NCBI RefSeq assembly: GCF_030734285.1
Contig: NZ_CP132294.1
Location: 3,100,001 to 3,164,000, forward strand
Direction of reading: 5' to 3'
DNA from: Natronococcus sp. AD-5
GTDB taxonomy: Archaea > Halobacteriota > Halobacteria > Halobacteriales > Natrialbaceae
Length of the DNA stretch: 64,000 bases
Position 1 is the stretch's first letter; the number at the start of each line of letters is the position of its first letter. Shown piece by piece: positions 23,945 through 32,982 of this stretch. The translations under genes and the position numbers were made by a program. Below the pieces are notes generated by a model that was given only the letters and a program-made list of their open reading frames with translations, made no database searches and had not been told where the DNA came from.

Positions 23945-26220
23945 GCACGAAAGCGGACGCTCGCGAAAGCGGACGGACCGTCGGCGTCGATCTCGACGAG
24001 ACGATCGGTTCCGACCCGTTCCGCCCGATCGCACTCGGCTGCGTCGCGGTACTGATCGCGTCGTACGTCCACGTGCTGCGGGAGGTGACCCGAGTCGTCG
24101 GCGGAACCGAGTCGCTGCTGGTGCTCGTCGGCGCGATGGTCGTCGCGGCGACGGTACTCGCGCGAACGATCCGCCCCCGGACCGCGACGATCGCGGCTGC
24201 AGCGGCCTGTGTCGCCGGATTCGTCTACTACTTCGAGGCGACCGGCGCCGGCGTCGCCGTCGCGCTCGCAGCGAGCGGGACGGTCGCTTCCGACATCGTC
24301 GCGCTCGCGACCGGCCTCCCGCTCCTTCGCATGGTCGAGGTCGGCCTCTGGACGCTCGGGTTCGCACCCGGGCCCGCCTTCCTCTCGTGGTACCTCGCGT
24401 TACGCGGCCGATACGCCCTGAGCGTCGTCCCCGCGAGCGGCGCACTGCTGTTTCTCGTTCTCACGAGCGACGCGGGGACGACGGTCACCCTGATCGGGAC
24501 GGTCGGCGCGATCGCCGCCGTCGGCTTCGGCGAAGTCGAGCGCCGCGGCGGATCGGTCGCCCAGGCGGACTTACTCGCCGTGCTGTTCGCGGCGATCGTC
24601 GTGCTCTCGCTGTCGGTGACGGTCCTCCCCGGAAGCGAGAGCGCCCCGGCGTATGCCGGCGGCGACGGGACCCTCGAGGGAACGATCGACACCGCCGACG
24701 AGCAGTCGGGGATCGGCGGCCAGGTCGACCTCTCGCCGGAGGTCCGGTTCACGGTCGCGGCCGAGGAGCACTCCTACTGGCGAACCGGCGTCTACGATCG
24801 CTTCACCGGCGACGAGTGGGTCCGGTCGGGCCAGCTCGAGGAGTACGACGGGTCGATCGACGCCCCGCCGGGCGAGTACGAAACGACCACGCAGCGGATC
24901 ACCGCCGAAACCGAGCTGGGGGTTCTCCCCGGCGCACCGCAGCCGGTCGAACTCGACGGGCCGCCGGTCAGATACGCGGAGGTCTCGAGCCACGGGCAGC
25001 CACAGCCGGCCGATACGCTCGTCGAGGGGGACCGGTACACCGTCGAGAGCGCGGTGATCGATCCCGATCCCCACGAACTCCGGGCGGCGGGGACGAACTA
25101 CCCCGACCGCGTGGTCGACAGACACGACTACCTGCAGACGCCGGAAGACACCTCGAGCGAGTTCGAGGAACACACCGCGAACGTGACCGAAGACGCGGAG
25201 ACGCCCTACGACGCGGCCGTCGCGATCGAGCGACACCTTCGCTCGTCGAAAGGGTACTCGCTCGAGGTCGACCAGCCCTCGGGTAACGTCGCCGAGGAGT
25301 TCCTGTTCGAGATGGACGAGGGCTACTGCGTCTACTTCGCGACGACGATGGTCCAGATGCTGCGGAGCGAGGACATCCCGGCCCGGTACGTCACCGGCTA
25401 CACCACCGGCCAGCAGGTCGGCGACGACAGGTACGTCGTCCGCGGGCTGGACGCCCACGCCTGGGTCGAGGTCTACTTCCCCGACCACGGCTGGGTCGCC
25501 TTCGAGCCGACGCCCGGCGACGCCCGCGAGGACGTCCACGACGACCGGCTCGAGCAGGCCCGCGAGGACGGTCGCGACGACGTCGACACGGAGGAAAGCG
25601 AGGGCGTTCCGATCTCGGACGACGATGACGAGCGAGACGACGAGGACGAGCGAGACGACGAGGACGAGCCGAACGAGTCCACCGACGACGAGGACGAGCG
25701 GGAGCGAGACGGCGAAGACGAGCCGAACGAGTCCACCGACGACCGGAGCGACGACGGATCCGGCGTGGCCGGCGGGGGCGGTGACGGTGACGACGGCCGC
25801 GATCCGAGCGAACTCGTCACGATCACGCGCGAGCAGCTCGCGATCGGGTTCGTGGCCTTCGTCGGACTGGTTGCCGGGATCCGTCGAACCGACGCGACGA
25901 CGCGGGCCCGACGAGAGTTCCGGCTGTACTGGCACGGACGTCAGGGCGGCCCGAACGAGGACGCCCGCCGCGCGTTCCGTCGACTCGAGCGGCTGCTCGC
26001 ACGGGAGTACCGGCCCCGGCGTCGCGCGGAGTCGAGCCGTCGGTACCTGGCCGCGCTGTCGGCCGACGGGGAGGTCGATCCGCGCGCGAAACGGGTCGCG
26101 GAGGCTTACGAGCGGGCGATCTACGGCGGCGGCGTCGATCGCGACGAGGCGGACGACGCGATCGCGATCGTCGACGACCTCGCTCGAGAGCGACTGCCGA
26201 TCGTTCGTCGGTTTCGCTAA
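23941..26220 (+). CDS. TgpA-like membrane transglutaminase-domain protein
   Basis: A 759-residue membrane protein. About six N-terminal TM helices (residues 30-230) precede an external domain containing a transglutaminase-like fold: Cys463 in DEGYCVYFATTM and His506 in LDAHAWVEVYF, with the third position Glu in AFEPTPGD, as often in this branch. A highly acidic, repetitive linker (about residues 545-615, with DEDEPNESTDD twice) leads to a further TM helix near 625-642 and a DUF4129-like C-terminal domain. The expected action is at the outer membrane face on proteins or cell-wall glycoprotein, possibly as a protease or transglutaminase. It is the last gene of the MoxR operon. Confidence 0.87.
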   Translation: MSTKADARESGRTVGVDLDETIGSDPFRPIALGCVAVLIASYVHVLREVTRVVGGTESLLVLVGAMVVAATVLARTIRPRTATIAAAAACVAGFVYYFEATGAGVAVALAASGTVASDIVALATGLPLLRMVEVGLWTLGFAPGPAFLSWYLALRGRYALSVVPASGALLFLVLTSDAGTTVTLIGTVGAIAAVGFGEVERRGGSVAQADLLAVLFAAIVVLSLSVTVLPGSESAPAYAGGDGTLEGTIDTADEQSGIGGQVDLSPEVRFTVAAEEHSYWRTGVYDRFTGDEWVRSGQLEEYDGSIDAPPGEYETTTQRITAETELGVLPGAPQPVELDGPPVRYAEVSSHGQPQPADTLVEGDRYTVESAVIDPDPHELRAAGTNYPDRVVDRHDYLQTPEDTSSEFEEHTANVTEDAETPYDAAVAIERHLRSSKGYSLEVDQPSGNVAEEFLFEMDEGYCVYFATTMVQMLRSEDIPARYVTGYTTGQQVGDDRYVVRGLDAHAWVEVYFPDHGWVAFEPTPGDAREDVHDDRLEQAREDGRDDVDTEESEGVPISDDDDERDDEDERDDEDEPNESTDDEDERERDGEDEPNESTDDRSDDGSGVAGGGGDGDDGRDPSELVTITREQLAIGFVAFVGLVAGIRRTDATTRARREFRLYWHGRQGGPNEDARRAFRRLERLLAREYRPRRRAESSRRYLAALSADGEVDPRAKRVAEAYERAIYGGGVDRDEADDAIAIVDDLARERLPIVRRFR

Positions 26221-26271
26221 CCGACTTCGCCCTCAAAAAGAATCGCAAGACGTGATGTAGGTCCCGATAGT

Positions 26272-26280
26272 GTTTAATAT
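26272..26280 (+). promoter_or_regulatory. TATA box of the SUI1/eIF1 gene
   Basis: The sequence gtttaatat is centred about 28 bases before ATG 26305, matching a leaderless promoter. Confidence 0.55.
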
Positions 26281-26304
26281 GCCCATTTCGTACCATCGGA
26301 TGTA

Positions 26305-26598
26305 ATGTCGGAAGTCTGCTCGACGTGCGGGCTGCCCGAGGAACTCTGCGTCTGCGAGGACGTGGCCAAGGGCCAACAGCAACTCAACATCCGCATTGAC
26401 GAGCGCAGATACGGAAAAGAGGTAACGATCATCGAAGGATTCGATCCGAAGGACGTCGACCTGGACAGTCTCTCGTCGGATCTCAAGTCCAAGTTCGCCT
26501 GCGGCGGCACCGTCGAAGACAGCCAGATCGAACTCCAAGGCAATCACTCCGGCCGCGTCGAAGACTTCCTTCGGGATCGCGGCTTCAACGTCGCCTGA
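26305..26598 (+). CDS. Translation initiation factor aIF1 (SUI1 family)
   Basis: A 97-residue SUI1/eIF1 protein. The N-terminal Cys-rich knot is [16 protein letters not shown] and the SUI1 fold carries [11 protein letters not shown] and the conserved [20 protein letters not shown]. It acts at the P site of the 30S subunit to secure start-codon selection. The length is standard for archaeal aIF1. It stands alone with its own promoter and converges on the rhodanese gene across a 138-base space that holds nothing recognisable. Confidence 0.95.
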   Translation: MSEVCSTCGLPEELCVCEDVAKGQQQLNIRIDERRYGKEVTIIEGFDPKDVDLDSLSSDLKSKFACGGTVEDSQIELQGNHSGRVEDFLRDRGFNVA

Positions 26599-26736
26599 GC
26601 CCGCGATGATCTGAGACGACTTCCGAACCACGGTCGCGGCGCGCACCGCTTCTTCAGCCATCATCGGTTTTCACGCTCGCGAGCGGCGGGATCGGTGATC
26701 GAAGCGAGAACGGGCGTCGCTCCGAACGGCGCTCGC

Positions 26737-27105
26737 TCAGAACGGGGATTCGGCGTTCGCGGATTCGTCCGCGTCGGGCTCCTCGTCGCGAACGAGCCCG
26801 TACTTCATGCCGTACTCGTCCAGGCCGCCTTCCATGCTCTCGACGCGGGCGTCCGCGGTTCCCTCGTAGGAGCCGATGAGCTGGGCCGCCTGGACGCTCG
26901 CCTTGCCGTGGGGACAGACGGTGACGATGTGATCCCGGCCCTCGAGTTCGTCGATGCGGCCCGTGAGTTCGTGGAACGGGAGGTTTTCGCTGCCGGGAAT
27001 GTGGCTGTGCTCGAAGCTTCGTTCGTCGCGGATGTCGACGACGTGAACGTCCGTGCCGTCGTCGAGGAGTTGCTTGACCTCGTCGGTCGAGATTTCGCCG
27101 TCCAT
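26737..27105 (-). CDS. Rhodanese-like domain protein
   Basis: A 122-residue single rhodanese domain: HVVDIRDERSFEHSHIPGSENLP, the active-site loop VTVCPHGKAS with the persulfide-bearing Cys, and ARVESMEGGLDEYGMKYG. Such domains transfer sulfane sulfur to acceptors, for example in cofactor or tRNA thiolation. The acidic C-terminal tail is a haloarchaeal feature. It lies 73 bases after an NAD-dependent epimerase gene on the same strand; no sulfur-relay partner is adjacent. Confidence 0.9.
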   Translation of the reverse strand: MDGEISTDEVKQLLDDGTDVHVVDIRDERSFEHSHIPGSENLPFHELTGRIDELEGRDHIVTVCPHGKASVQAAQLIGSYEGTADARVESMEGGLDEYGMKYGLVRDEEPDADESANAESPF

Positions 27106-27178
27106 GTCTCGCGGTTTGGGCCGCCGCGCGAATAAGCCCCACGGGTCGTCCCCGTCCCCGGTGCGTCGACGCTCGAGC

Positions 27179-28204
27179 CTACCGTACCGCCGTTCGGGCG
27201 GTCGACTTACCGTCGGACTCGGGCCGGTCCTGCCACTCGTATCCGGTCCGCGTCTCCCGGAGACGGCCCCGATCGAGCCACCGGTCGACGACCGCCGCCA
27301 GCCCCTCCTCGACGGTCGGGTACTGCGGGTTCCAGCCCACCGTGCGGGTGAATCGATCGTTAGTCGTCGGAAAGTCGTTCGTCAGCAGTCCGACGACGTC
27401 CCTTCCGACGATCGGCCGAGCGAGCCACCCGGGAATCCGTCGCGGCGCGCCGGCCTCGAGCACATCGGCGAACGTCTCGAAGAACGTCGCCGTCGTCACC
27501 GGTCGCTCGTCGACGACGTGGTAGGTGCCGGTCGCGCCCGCCTCGATCGCCGCCGCCATCGCGCGCGCCGCGTCCGTCGCGTGGATCGCGGAGACGAGCG
27601 TCTCGGTTCGGCCGAGCGGCCCGCCGCCGACGATCGGGAGGCGACCCGCGAGCAGCCGGCGACCGAACAGGTGCGTCTGCGTCGACGCCGGTCCGTAGAA
27701 CAGCCCGTATCGGAGGATCGTCACGTCGAAACCGTCGTCCGCAGCGGCGCGGAGCAGTCGCTCGGTCTCGACGGCGGACCGGGTCGTGCGGTCGGCGGCA
27801 GGCGGATCGCCGACGGCGACCGCACCTCGACCTCGGCGACGGTACGCCCAGACGACGCTCGGAAAGGCGAGCCGATCGACGCCGACGGCATCGGCAACCT
27901 CGAGGAGGTTCCTGGCGCCCTCGAACCGGACGCGGTCGTTTCGCCGCCAGTCGGTAGCGGTGGGTTTCGGTCCGGTCGGGATCCGCGTCGCCGCGTGGAC
28001 GATTACGTCCGCGTCCGCCGCGCCCGCTTCGAGGGAATCCGTCGCGAGAACGTCACCCCGATGCGGGACGCCGCCGGCGCGTTCGACGCGTCGATCGCCT
28101 CGTTCGTCGCGCGCGAGTCCGGTCACGTCGTGGTCGCGGTCGACGAGTTCTCGGACGAGCGGCCGGCCGAGGTCGCCGGTCGCTCCGGCTACGAAGACGT
28201 GCAT
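27179..28204 (-). CDS. NAD-dependent epimerase/dehydratase family protein
   Basis: A 341-residue extended short-chain dehydrogenase/reductase. The N-terminal dinucleotide motif is VFVAGATGDLGRPLVREL. The usual catalytic Tyr-x-x-x-Lys is not intact: the equivalent stretch reads SVVWAYRRRGRG, so the lysine is missing and the protein is an atypical SDR that may bind NAD(P) without classic epimerase chemistry. HVVDERPVTTATFFETFADVL and a C-terminal ETRTGYEWQDR follow. ATG 28204 (MHVFVAG) is chosen at the first strand; the longer in-frame start at 28225 adds seven unlikely residues. Confidence 0.8.
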   Translation of the reverse strand: MHVFVAGATGDLGRPLVRELVDRDHDVTGLARDERGDRRVERAGGVPHRGDVLATDSLEAGAADADVIVHAATRIPTGPKPTATDWRRNDRVRFEGARNLLEVADAVGVDRLAFPSVVWAYRRRGRGAVAVGDPPAADRTTRSAVETERLLRAAADDGFDVTILRYGLFYGPASTQTHLFGRRLLAGRLPIVGGGPLGRTETLVSAIHATDAARAMAAAIEAGATGTYHVVDERPVTTATFFETFADVLEAGAPRRIPGWLARPIVGRDVVGLLTNDFPTTNDRFTRTVGWNPQYPTVEEGLAAVVDRWLDRGRLRETRTGYEWQDRPESDGKSTARTAVR

Positions 28205-28288
28205 GCGCGACCCTTCGACCGGCAACGGATTGATACTGGTCCCTCGACCGCGAGGGGCTCTCGTTCGGCCGCTCGAGCGAACGGCTCG

Positions 28289-28855
28289 TCAGAGCAGCCC
28301 GTCCTCCTTCGCGAGCAGCAGTCCCGTCAGGGTCGCGTCGTTCGCCGGTTGTTCGCGGGCACGCTCGAGCGCGTCGTCGACCGGCACGGTCGTCACTTCG
28401 AGGAACTCGTTGCCGTCGAGTTCGCGCTCGCCGGGCTCGAGCCCCTCGGCGTAGACGACGGCTCGATCGTGGCGGAGCACGCCGGTCGCCACGGCGTACT
28501 CCTGGAGCAGCGCCGTGCTCGAGGGGCGAAACCCGGTCTCCTCCTCGAGTTCGCGCGCGGCGGCCCGCGTGTAAGATTCGCCGTCCTCGACGATTCCTGC
28601 GGGGAGCTCGAGGTGGGTCTCGCGGATCGTCGGGCGGTACTGCTCGACGAACAGTAACTGGTCCTCGTCGTCCGCATCCTCGAGTACCCCGGCGTCGATT
28701 CGGGCGACCACGACGACCGCGGGCGGCAGCTCGGCCCAGTAGTAGCGTTTCTCGCTCCCGTCCGGCTGCGCGAGCCGATCGTAGCCGCCGTCGTACCAGG
28801 GCGTCTCGTACTCGGTCACTTCCTCCAGTAACTCCCAGTCGTCGAGGTCGGTCAT
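28289..28855 (-). CDS. NUDIX hydrolase, ADP-ribose pyrophosphatase-like
   Basis: A 188-residue NUDIX enzyme with a perfect Nudix box starting GIVEDGESYTRAAAREL and continuing EEETGF (residues about 96-118). It is preceded by LLFVEQYRPTIRETHLELPA, the pattern of ADP-ribose/nucleoside-diphosphate-sugar pyrophosphatases. The reaction would be hydrolysis of an X-linked nucleoside diphosphate. It is divergent from a second NUDIX gene whose start lies about 107 bases away. Confidence 0.88.
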   Translation of the reverse strand: MTDLDDWELLEEVTEYETPWYDGGYDRLAQPDGSEKRYYWAELPPAVVVVARIDAGVLEDADDEDQLLFVEQYRPTIRETHLELPAGIVEDGESYTRAAARELEEETGFRPSSTALLQEYAVATGVLRHDRAVVYAEGLEPGERELDGNEFLEVTTVPVDDALERAREQPANDATLTGLLLAKEDGLL

Positions 28856-28962
28856 GGTGGGTGGCTGCGTTCTCGAGCGTGTAATAGGTGCCGTCTCGGT
28901 CGCCCGTTCCGCTGAAATCGACGATCAACGGCCCTTCTGCCACGATCTGCTACAGTCGAAAC

Positions 28963-29451
28963 TTGTTCGACGACATCGTCCCCGATGCGCCGCGGGAACG
29001 ACGGACGATCCGCGTATCGAGGGCGGAGTTCGAATCGTTTCGGGAGTGGGGGATCGACGGCACCGGACTGACCGCCGCGGCTCGCGTTCGCGACCCCGAC
29101 GGGCGGATCGCGCTCGTCGAGAATCGGTGGTCCAACGGCTGGATACTGCCCGGCGGCGCGGTCGAGCCGGGCGAACGACTTCGAGAGACTGCGCGGCGCG
29201 AAATCCGCGAGGAAACCGGATTGGCCGCGGTGGTCGAGGAACCGCTCGTCGTGCTCGAGCAGACGTACGTCTCGAAACCCGACGGGGAACAGTTCGCCGC
29301 GGCGTACGCGGTCTACAGGGCCAGCGCCGACGGCGCGATTCCCGCTACCCGTGAGTTAGGGGTGACCGAAGACGAGATCACGGCCGCGCGGCGGTTCGAA
29401 ACGCTGCCGGACGAATTTCACGACGGCGAACTGCTCCGACAGTATCTGTAA
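28963..29451 (+). CDS. NUDIX hydrolase, second divergent copy
   Basis: A 162-residue NUDIX protein if started at TTG 28963 (LFDDIVPDAPRERRTIRVS). The Nudix box runs from GAVEPGERLRETARREIREE to TGL, with the Glu and Arg positions intact. An in-frame GTG at 28888 would add 25 residues, but they are basic/Ser-rich, unlike haloarchaeal protein, and would leave only 32 bases between divergent starts. TTG is therefore favoured, although the start is uncertain. The sequence is not close to the adjacent ADP-ribose-type copy, so this is not a recent duplication. Substrate unknown. Confidence 0.8.
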   Translation: MFDDIVPDAPRERRTIRVSRAEFESFREWGIDGTGLTAAARVRDPDGRIALVENRWSNGWILPGGAVEPGERLRETARREIREETGLAAVVEEPLVVLEQTYVSKPDGEQFAAAYAVYRASADGAIPATRELGVTEDEITAARRFETLPDEFHDGELLRQYL

Positions 29452-29486
29452 GGGATCGGTAATCGGCGCCGCTGCTCTCGTTCCGT

Positions 29487-29909
29487 TCAGTCCGACTCCT
29501 CGAGGAACTCCCGGTAGATCCGGCCGAACGCCTGCCGTCGCAGCGTGGCGACCGCAGCGTCTTCTTCCTGCTGGAAGGTCGCCGCGACGGCGTCGCCCGT
29601 CGGGCCGGCGTGCCAGACGACGCGGTCGACGCGCTCGTGGCCGACCTCGGTCACGTCGCCGTCGTAGGACTCGCGCCACTCCTCGTACTCCTCGCGGGAG
29701 CCGACGGTAACTTCGAGGAGACTCGCGAACAGCGCGTCGCGAGCGGTCTCGACGACGTCGCCGGTGACGCGCTCGCCGTACTCCTCGCGGTCGAACTCCA
29801 TGGATTTCGCGACCTCGCGGACGACCGTCTGCGCCGCGGGGCCGACCGACTCGTACGTCTCGCGTGCCTCCTCGGGCGACTCGAACGTGAACGTCCCCAC
29901 CGTGTGCAT
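29487..29909 (-). CDS. DUF5809 family protein
   Basis: A 140-residue acidic soluble protein: HTVGTFTFESPEEARETYES, AAQTVVREVAKSMEFDREEY, ETARDALFASLLEV and the C-terminal LRRQAFGRIYREFLEE. It matches the haloarchaea-specific DUF5809 family as I remember it. No function is known. It lies 25 bases after the DUF5810 gene on the same strand; the two families are commonly neighbours, suggesting a shared role. Confidence 0.78.
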   Translation of the reverse strand: MHTVGTFTFESPEEARETYESVGPAAQTVVREVAKSMEFDREEYGERVTGDVVETARDALFASLLEVTVGSREEYEEWRESYDGDVTEVGHERVDRVVWHAGPTGDAVAATFQQEEDAAVATLRRQAFGRIYREFLEESD

Positions 29910-29934
29910 ACGCGATCGGTCGGCCGGCGGGCAG

Positions 29935-30360
29935 TTACGCGTTTTCGTTTTCGTCTCCGGTTCCGTTCGTCCCCGCTTCGTCCGCTTCGTCCGGAGAGTC
30001 GTCGCCGGACGATTCCATCCGACGGGTCAGCTCGCGCGCCTCCTCGAGCACGCTCTCCGCCTCGGCCGTCATCGTCCCGCGTCCCGGCTGGCGGCTCTGG
30101 CGGGCGAGTTCGTCCTCGAGTCCCTGCGGACGGCCGCGATCGTGTGCGCGGCCGTCGAACTCCGGCGTCTCGATTTCGGTCGCGTGCTCGCTGACGATCT
30201 CGCCGAGCTCCTCGGGGCCGCAGTCGGCCCAGTCGGGGGCGTGCTCCTCGAGCCAGGCCTCGTGGTCCCGGCGTCCGAGCGAGGCGGTGACGGCGAGGTG
30301 GTTCGCGAGGTGGACCGCGTCGGCCTCTTCGGCGTCACAGACCGGGCAGACGTATCCCAT
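29935..30360 (-). CDS. DUF5810 zinc-finger-like protein
   Basis: A 141-residue protein beginning MGYVCPVCDAEEADAVHLANHLAV. The CxxC followed by His-x3-His forms a C2H2-like zinc site at the N terminus, then HEAWLEEHAPDWADCGPEELGE and an acidic, Asn/Asp/Glu-rich disordered tail. It matches the haloarchaeal DUF5810 family. ATG 30360 starts exactly at the zinc motif; the longer reading to 30411 is not haloarchaeal in composition. It is upstream partner of DUF5809. Confidence 0.78.
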   Translation of the reverse strand: MGYVCPVCDAEEADAVHLANHLAVTASLGRRDHEAWLEEHAPDWADCGPEELGEIVSEHATEIETPEFDGRAHDRGRPQGLEDELARQSRQPGRGTMTAEAESVLEEARELTRRMESSGDDSPDEADEAGTNGTGDENENA

Positions 30361-30407
30361 GGGCGGCTGTACGAACGCTGACGGTAAAACGTCCCCGCAC
30401 CCGCGGC

Positions 30408-30887
30408 TCACTCGAGTTTTCGGATCATCACGATCGCGTCCTCGTCGTCGTAGTATCCCGGGACCCGTCGAAGCGGCTCGAAGCCGAACGTCCGGTAGAG
30501 GCGCTTCGCGCTGTCGTTCGACTCCCGGACCTCGAGTTTGACCGAATCGGCGCCGCGCGCCGCGAGGACGGGGAGTACCCGCGATAGCAGCGCGGAGCCG
30601 ACGCCCGCACCGCGCCGGTCGGGGTGGACGGCGATGTCCTTGATGTGACCGAGATCGCGGCCGTAGTTTCGCGTCACGTCGGCGATGACGTATCCCGTGA
30701 TCTCGCCGTTCTCACCGGTTGCGACGAGGAATCCCGGGTCGCCGATAAATCGATCGAACGCGTCGTAGGGCCAGGGCTGGGCGAACGACGCGTTCTCGAT
30801 GCGAACGATCGCCAGCAGGTCCGCGCGCTCCGCGGGCCGGATCGAGAACCCGCCGTCATCGCGACTCGTCGGAGCCGGGGTTGTCAC
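30408..30887 (-). CDS. rimI: RimI-type protein N-alpha-acetyltransferase
   Basis: A 159-residue GNAT enzyme with the RimI/Ard1 pattern: IRPAERADLLAIVRIENASF, FIGDPGFLVATGENGEITGYV, HIKDIAVHPDRRGAGVGSALL (acetyl-CoA loop RRGAGVG) and LEVRESNDSAKRLYRTFGFE. Archaeal members acetylate N-terminal Ser/Ala/Thr/Met of many proteins cotranslationally; N-terminal acetylation is common in haloarchaea. The start is the ATG at 30887. It stands 48 bases upstream of DUF5810 on the same strand. Confidence 0.87.
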   Translation of the reverse strand: MTTPAPTSRDDGGFSIRPAERADLLAIVRIENASFAQPWPYDAFDRFIGDPGFLVATGENGEITGYVIADVTRNYGRDLGHIKDIAVHPDRRGAGVGSALLSRVLPVLAARGADSVKLEVRESNDSAKRLYRTFGFEPLRRVPGYYDDEDAIVMIRKLE

Positions 30888-30936
30888 ACCTGCGTCTATC
30901 GAGCCGAGCCGTAAAAGAAGTAGCGTCGGTCCCGAG

Positions 30937-31254
30937 TCAGACGCGCTCGAGGCGATCGATCTCCTCCCTCGACCAGTCGTAGAAGTGCATGTCGGTGTGT
31001 TTGAGCGCGTCGACGCACTCGTTGTGCTGTTGCCGGGCCTCGTCGACCAGCGGGTCGTTCGGGTTGTTCTCGATCCACTCGCGCAGTTCCGCGAGCGACC
31101 CGGGCGAGTAGGTGTCCATCCGGTCCTGGTGTTTCAGGATCTCGACTTTGCGATCCTCCTGGCGCAGCGTGCGCACGAGCGCCCAGGCCGGGATGCCCCA
31201 GAACGCGAGCAGGGCGAACGCGAGCATCCCGACGACTTCGGCGGTCAGCGCCAT
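30937..31254 (-). CDS. Membrane-anchored partner of the NSS transporter
   Basis: A 105-residue protein with one N-terminal TM helix (VVGMLAFALLAFWGIPAWALV), then a charged cytoplasmic domain: LRQEDRKVEILKHQDRMDT, SPGSLAELREWIENNPNDP, HNECVDALKHTDMHFYDWS. Its start overlaps the transporter stop by one base (TGATG), so the two are translationally coupled. Several bacterial NSS transporters have very short single-helix partners; this one is longer and carries a soluble domain. No named family is recognised. Confidence 0.72.
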   Translation of the reverse strand: MALTAEVVGMLAFALLAFWGIPAWALVRTLRQEDRKVEILKHQDRMDTYSPGSLAELREWIENNPNDPLVDEARQQHNECVDALKHTDMHFYDWSREEIDRLERV

Positions 31255-32744
31255 CAGTCGTCACCCCCCGTCACGCCGGCCGTGTCCGGTCGGCCGCCGC
31301 GTCCCTCGAGGACGGACATGAGCGCGTAGCCGATGATCGGGAACAGCACGAGCACGAGCATGCCGCCGATCATCTCTCGACTGCCGAAGTCTTCCCAGGC
31401 GTAGTACGCCATGATGAAGATCATCACGGCCGGGATGACGTACTTGACGACGGGGTTCCACCAGCGACCGATGTGGATGCCGGCGTTCTGATTGACCGCG
31501 AGCAGGCGCAGCCGTTCGGGGCCCATCACCCAGCCGATGACCCCGATGATCGCGAGCGTCGCCAGGGGGAGCCCCCAGTTCCCGAAGACGAAGTCGAGGT
31601 AGTCGAGAACCTCCACGGAGTACGCGCTCGGCAATCCGAGCAGCCAGATGCCGCCGCAGACGCCGAGAACCGTCTGCGTTCGGGTGAACCGCGTCTCCTC
31701 GGCGAGCGTGGTGACGCTCACTTCGGTGATGAGCAGTCCGGACGTGAACGTCGCGAGGAAGAAGCCGACGAAAAAGAGGATCGCGACGATCCCGCCCAGG
31801 GGAATCTCGGGGAACACCTGGACGACCGAAACGAACGCGAGCCCCGCTCCGACGTCGGGTTCGATGCCGACGGCGAAAACGATGGGGAAGATCGCGAGCG
31901 CCGCGAGGATGCCGACGCTCGACTCGCCGATCGCGGTGAACACCCCGCCGCCGAGGGGCACGTCGTCGTACTCCCGAAGGTAGCTTCCGATCGTCAGCGC
32001 GATCCCCCAGCCGAGGCCGGTCGAGAACAGCGCCTGGCCGAGGGCGGCGATCCAGGTCTCGCTTCGAACGAGGTACTCCCACCGGACCGTGAACGCGAAG
32101 GCCAACCCGTCGGTCGCGCCCTCGAGCGTCAACCCGCGAACGGCCATGATGACGAGCGCGATCACGAGCGCCGGGACGGCGTAGACGACGACGCGCTCGA
32201 CGCCGCGCCGGATCCCGAGCGCGAGCACCGCCGCGATCGATCCCATCACGACCGTGTGGAGCCCGATCATCAGCGCCGCATTGTCGAAGAGGCCGGTCAT
32301 GAACGGTTCGGCCTCGAACCCGGGCGCCGTGAACGTAAACAGGAGCGAGTGGACCGCGTAGTACAGCGTCCAGGCGATCACCGGCGAGTAGTACGACATC
32401 AGCGCGACGTTTACAAGAAGGACGACGACGCCGAACCCGACCATTCCTCCGCGTCCGACGACGTCGCGAAACGCGCCGATGACGCCCTTGTTCGTGTACC
32501 GACCGAGGGCGACCTCGGCCATCAACCCCGGCACCGCGAGCAGAAACAGGAGCGAGAGGAACGCGAGGACGAACGCGCCGCCTCCATTGTTTCCCATCAC
32601 GTACGGGAACCGCCAGATGTTTCCGGCGCCCACCATGGCGCCGATCATCGCCATCAGGAACCCGAACCGCGTCCCCCACTCCGCTCGAGCCGTTTTGGTT
32701 GGAACGTCTGCCATCGCGGGATCACCGGTATCAACGATACCCAT
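31254..32744 (-). CDS. Sodium-dependent transporter of the NSS (SNF) family
   Basis: A 496-residue secondary transporter with about 12 TM helices and the NSS hallmark in TM1, GAMVGAGNIWRFPYVMGNNG, followed by GLMAEVALGRYTNKG. NSS proteins co-import amino acids or amines with Na+, fitting a saline habitat; the substrate is not deducible. ATG 32744 (MGIVDTGDPA) is used; ATG 32714 (MADVPTKTA) is an equally reasonable start. An AT-rich stretch upstream (32757-32800) carries weak TATA-like signals on this strand. The 3' end is coupled to the 105-residue partner. Confidence 0.9.
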   Translation of the reverse strand: MGIVDTGDPAMADVPTKTARAEWGTRFGFLMAMIGAMVGAGNIWRFPYVMGNNGGGAFVLAFLSLLFLLAVPGLMAEVALGRYTNKGVIGAFRDVVGRGGMVGFGVVVLLVNVALMSYYSPVIAWTLYYAVHSLLFTFTAPGFEAEPFMTGLFDNAALMIGLHTVVMGSIAAVLALGIRRGVERVVVYAVPALVIALVIMAVRGLTLEGATDGLAFAFTVRWEYLVRSETWIAALGQALFSTGLGWGIALTIGSYLREYDDVPLGGGVFTAIGESSVGILAALAIFPIVFAVGIEPDVGAGLAFVSVVQVFPEIPLGGIVAILFFVGFFLATFTSGLLITEVSVTTLAEETRFTRTQTVLGVCGGIWLLGLPSAYSVEVLDYLDFVFGNWGLPLATLAIIGVIGWVMGPERLRLLAVNQNAGIHIGRWWNPVVKYVIPAVMIFIMAYYAWEDFGSREMIGGMLVLVLFPIIGYALMSVLEGRGGRPDTAGVTGGDD

Positions 32745-32982
32745 CACCGTATAGATGTGTCATATGGTAACATGAATTATCGGGATAACGACTGATTTCT
32801 TATCCATCGTCCGACGGACAGTTATCGTCCGCGGAGTACGTTCGATTACGTGAATTGTCGAAGTGCGATCGTCAGAGATAAACGAGGCATCAGCGCTCGA
32901 CTATCGGTTCCACTTCGTAACTGCCGCCACCGCAGGCGCGGCGTTCACCCGTCGAACACGGAAAAACTAGGGACGGACTCCC

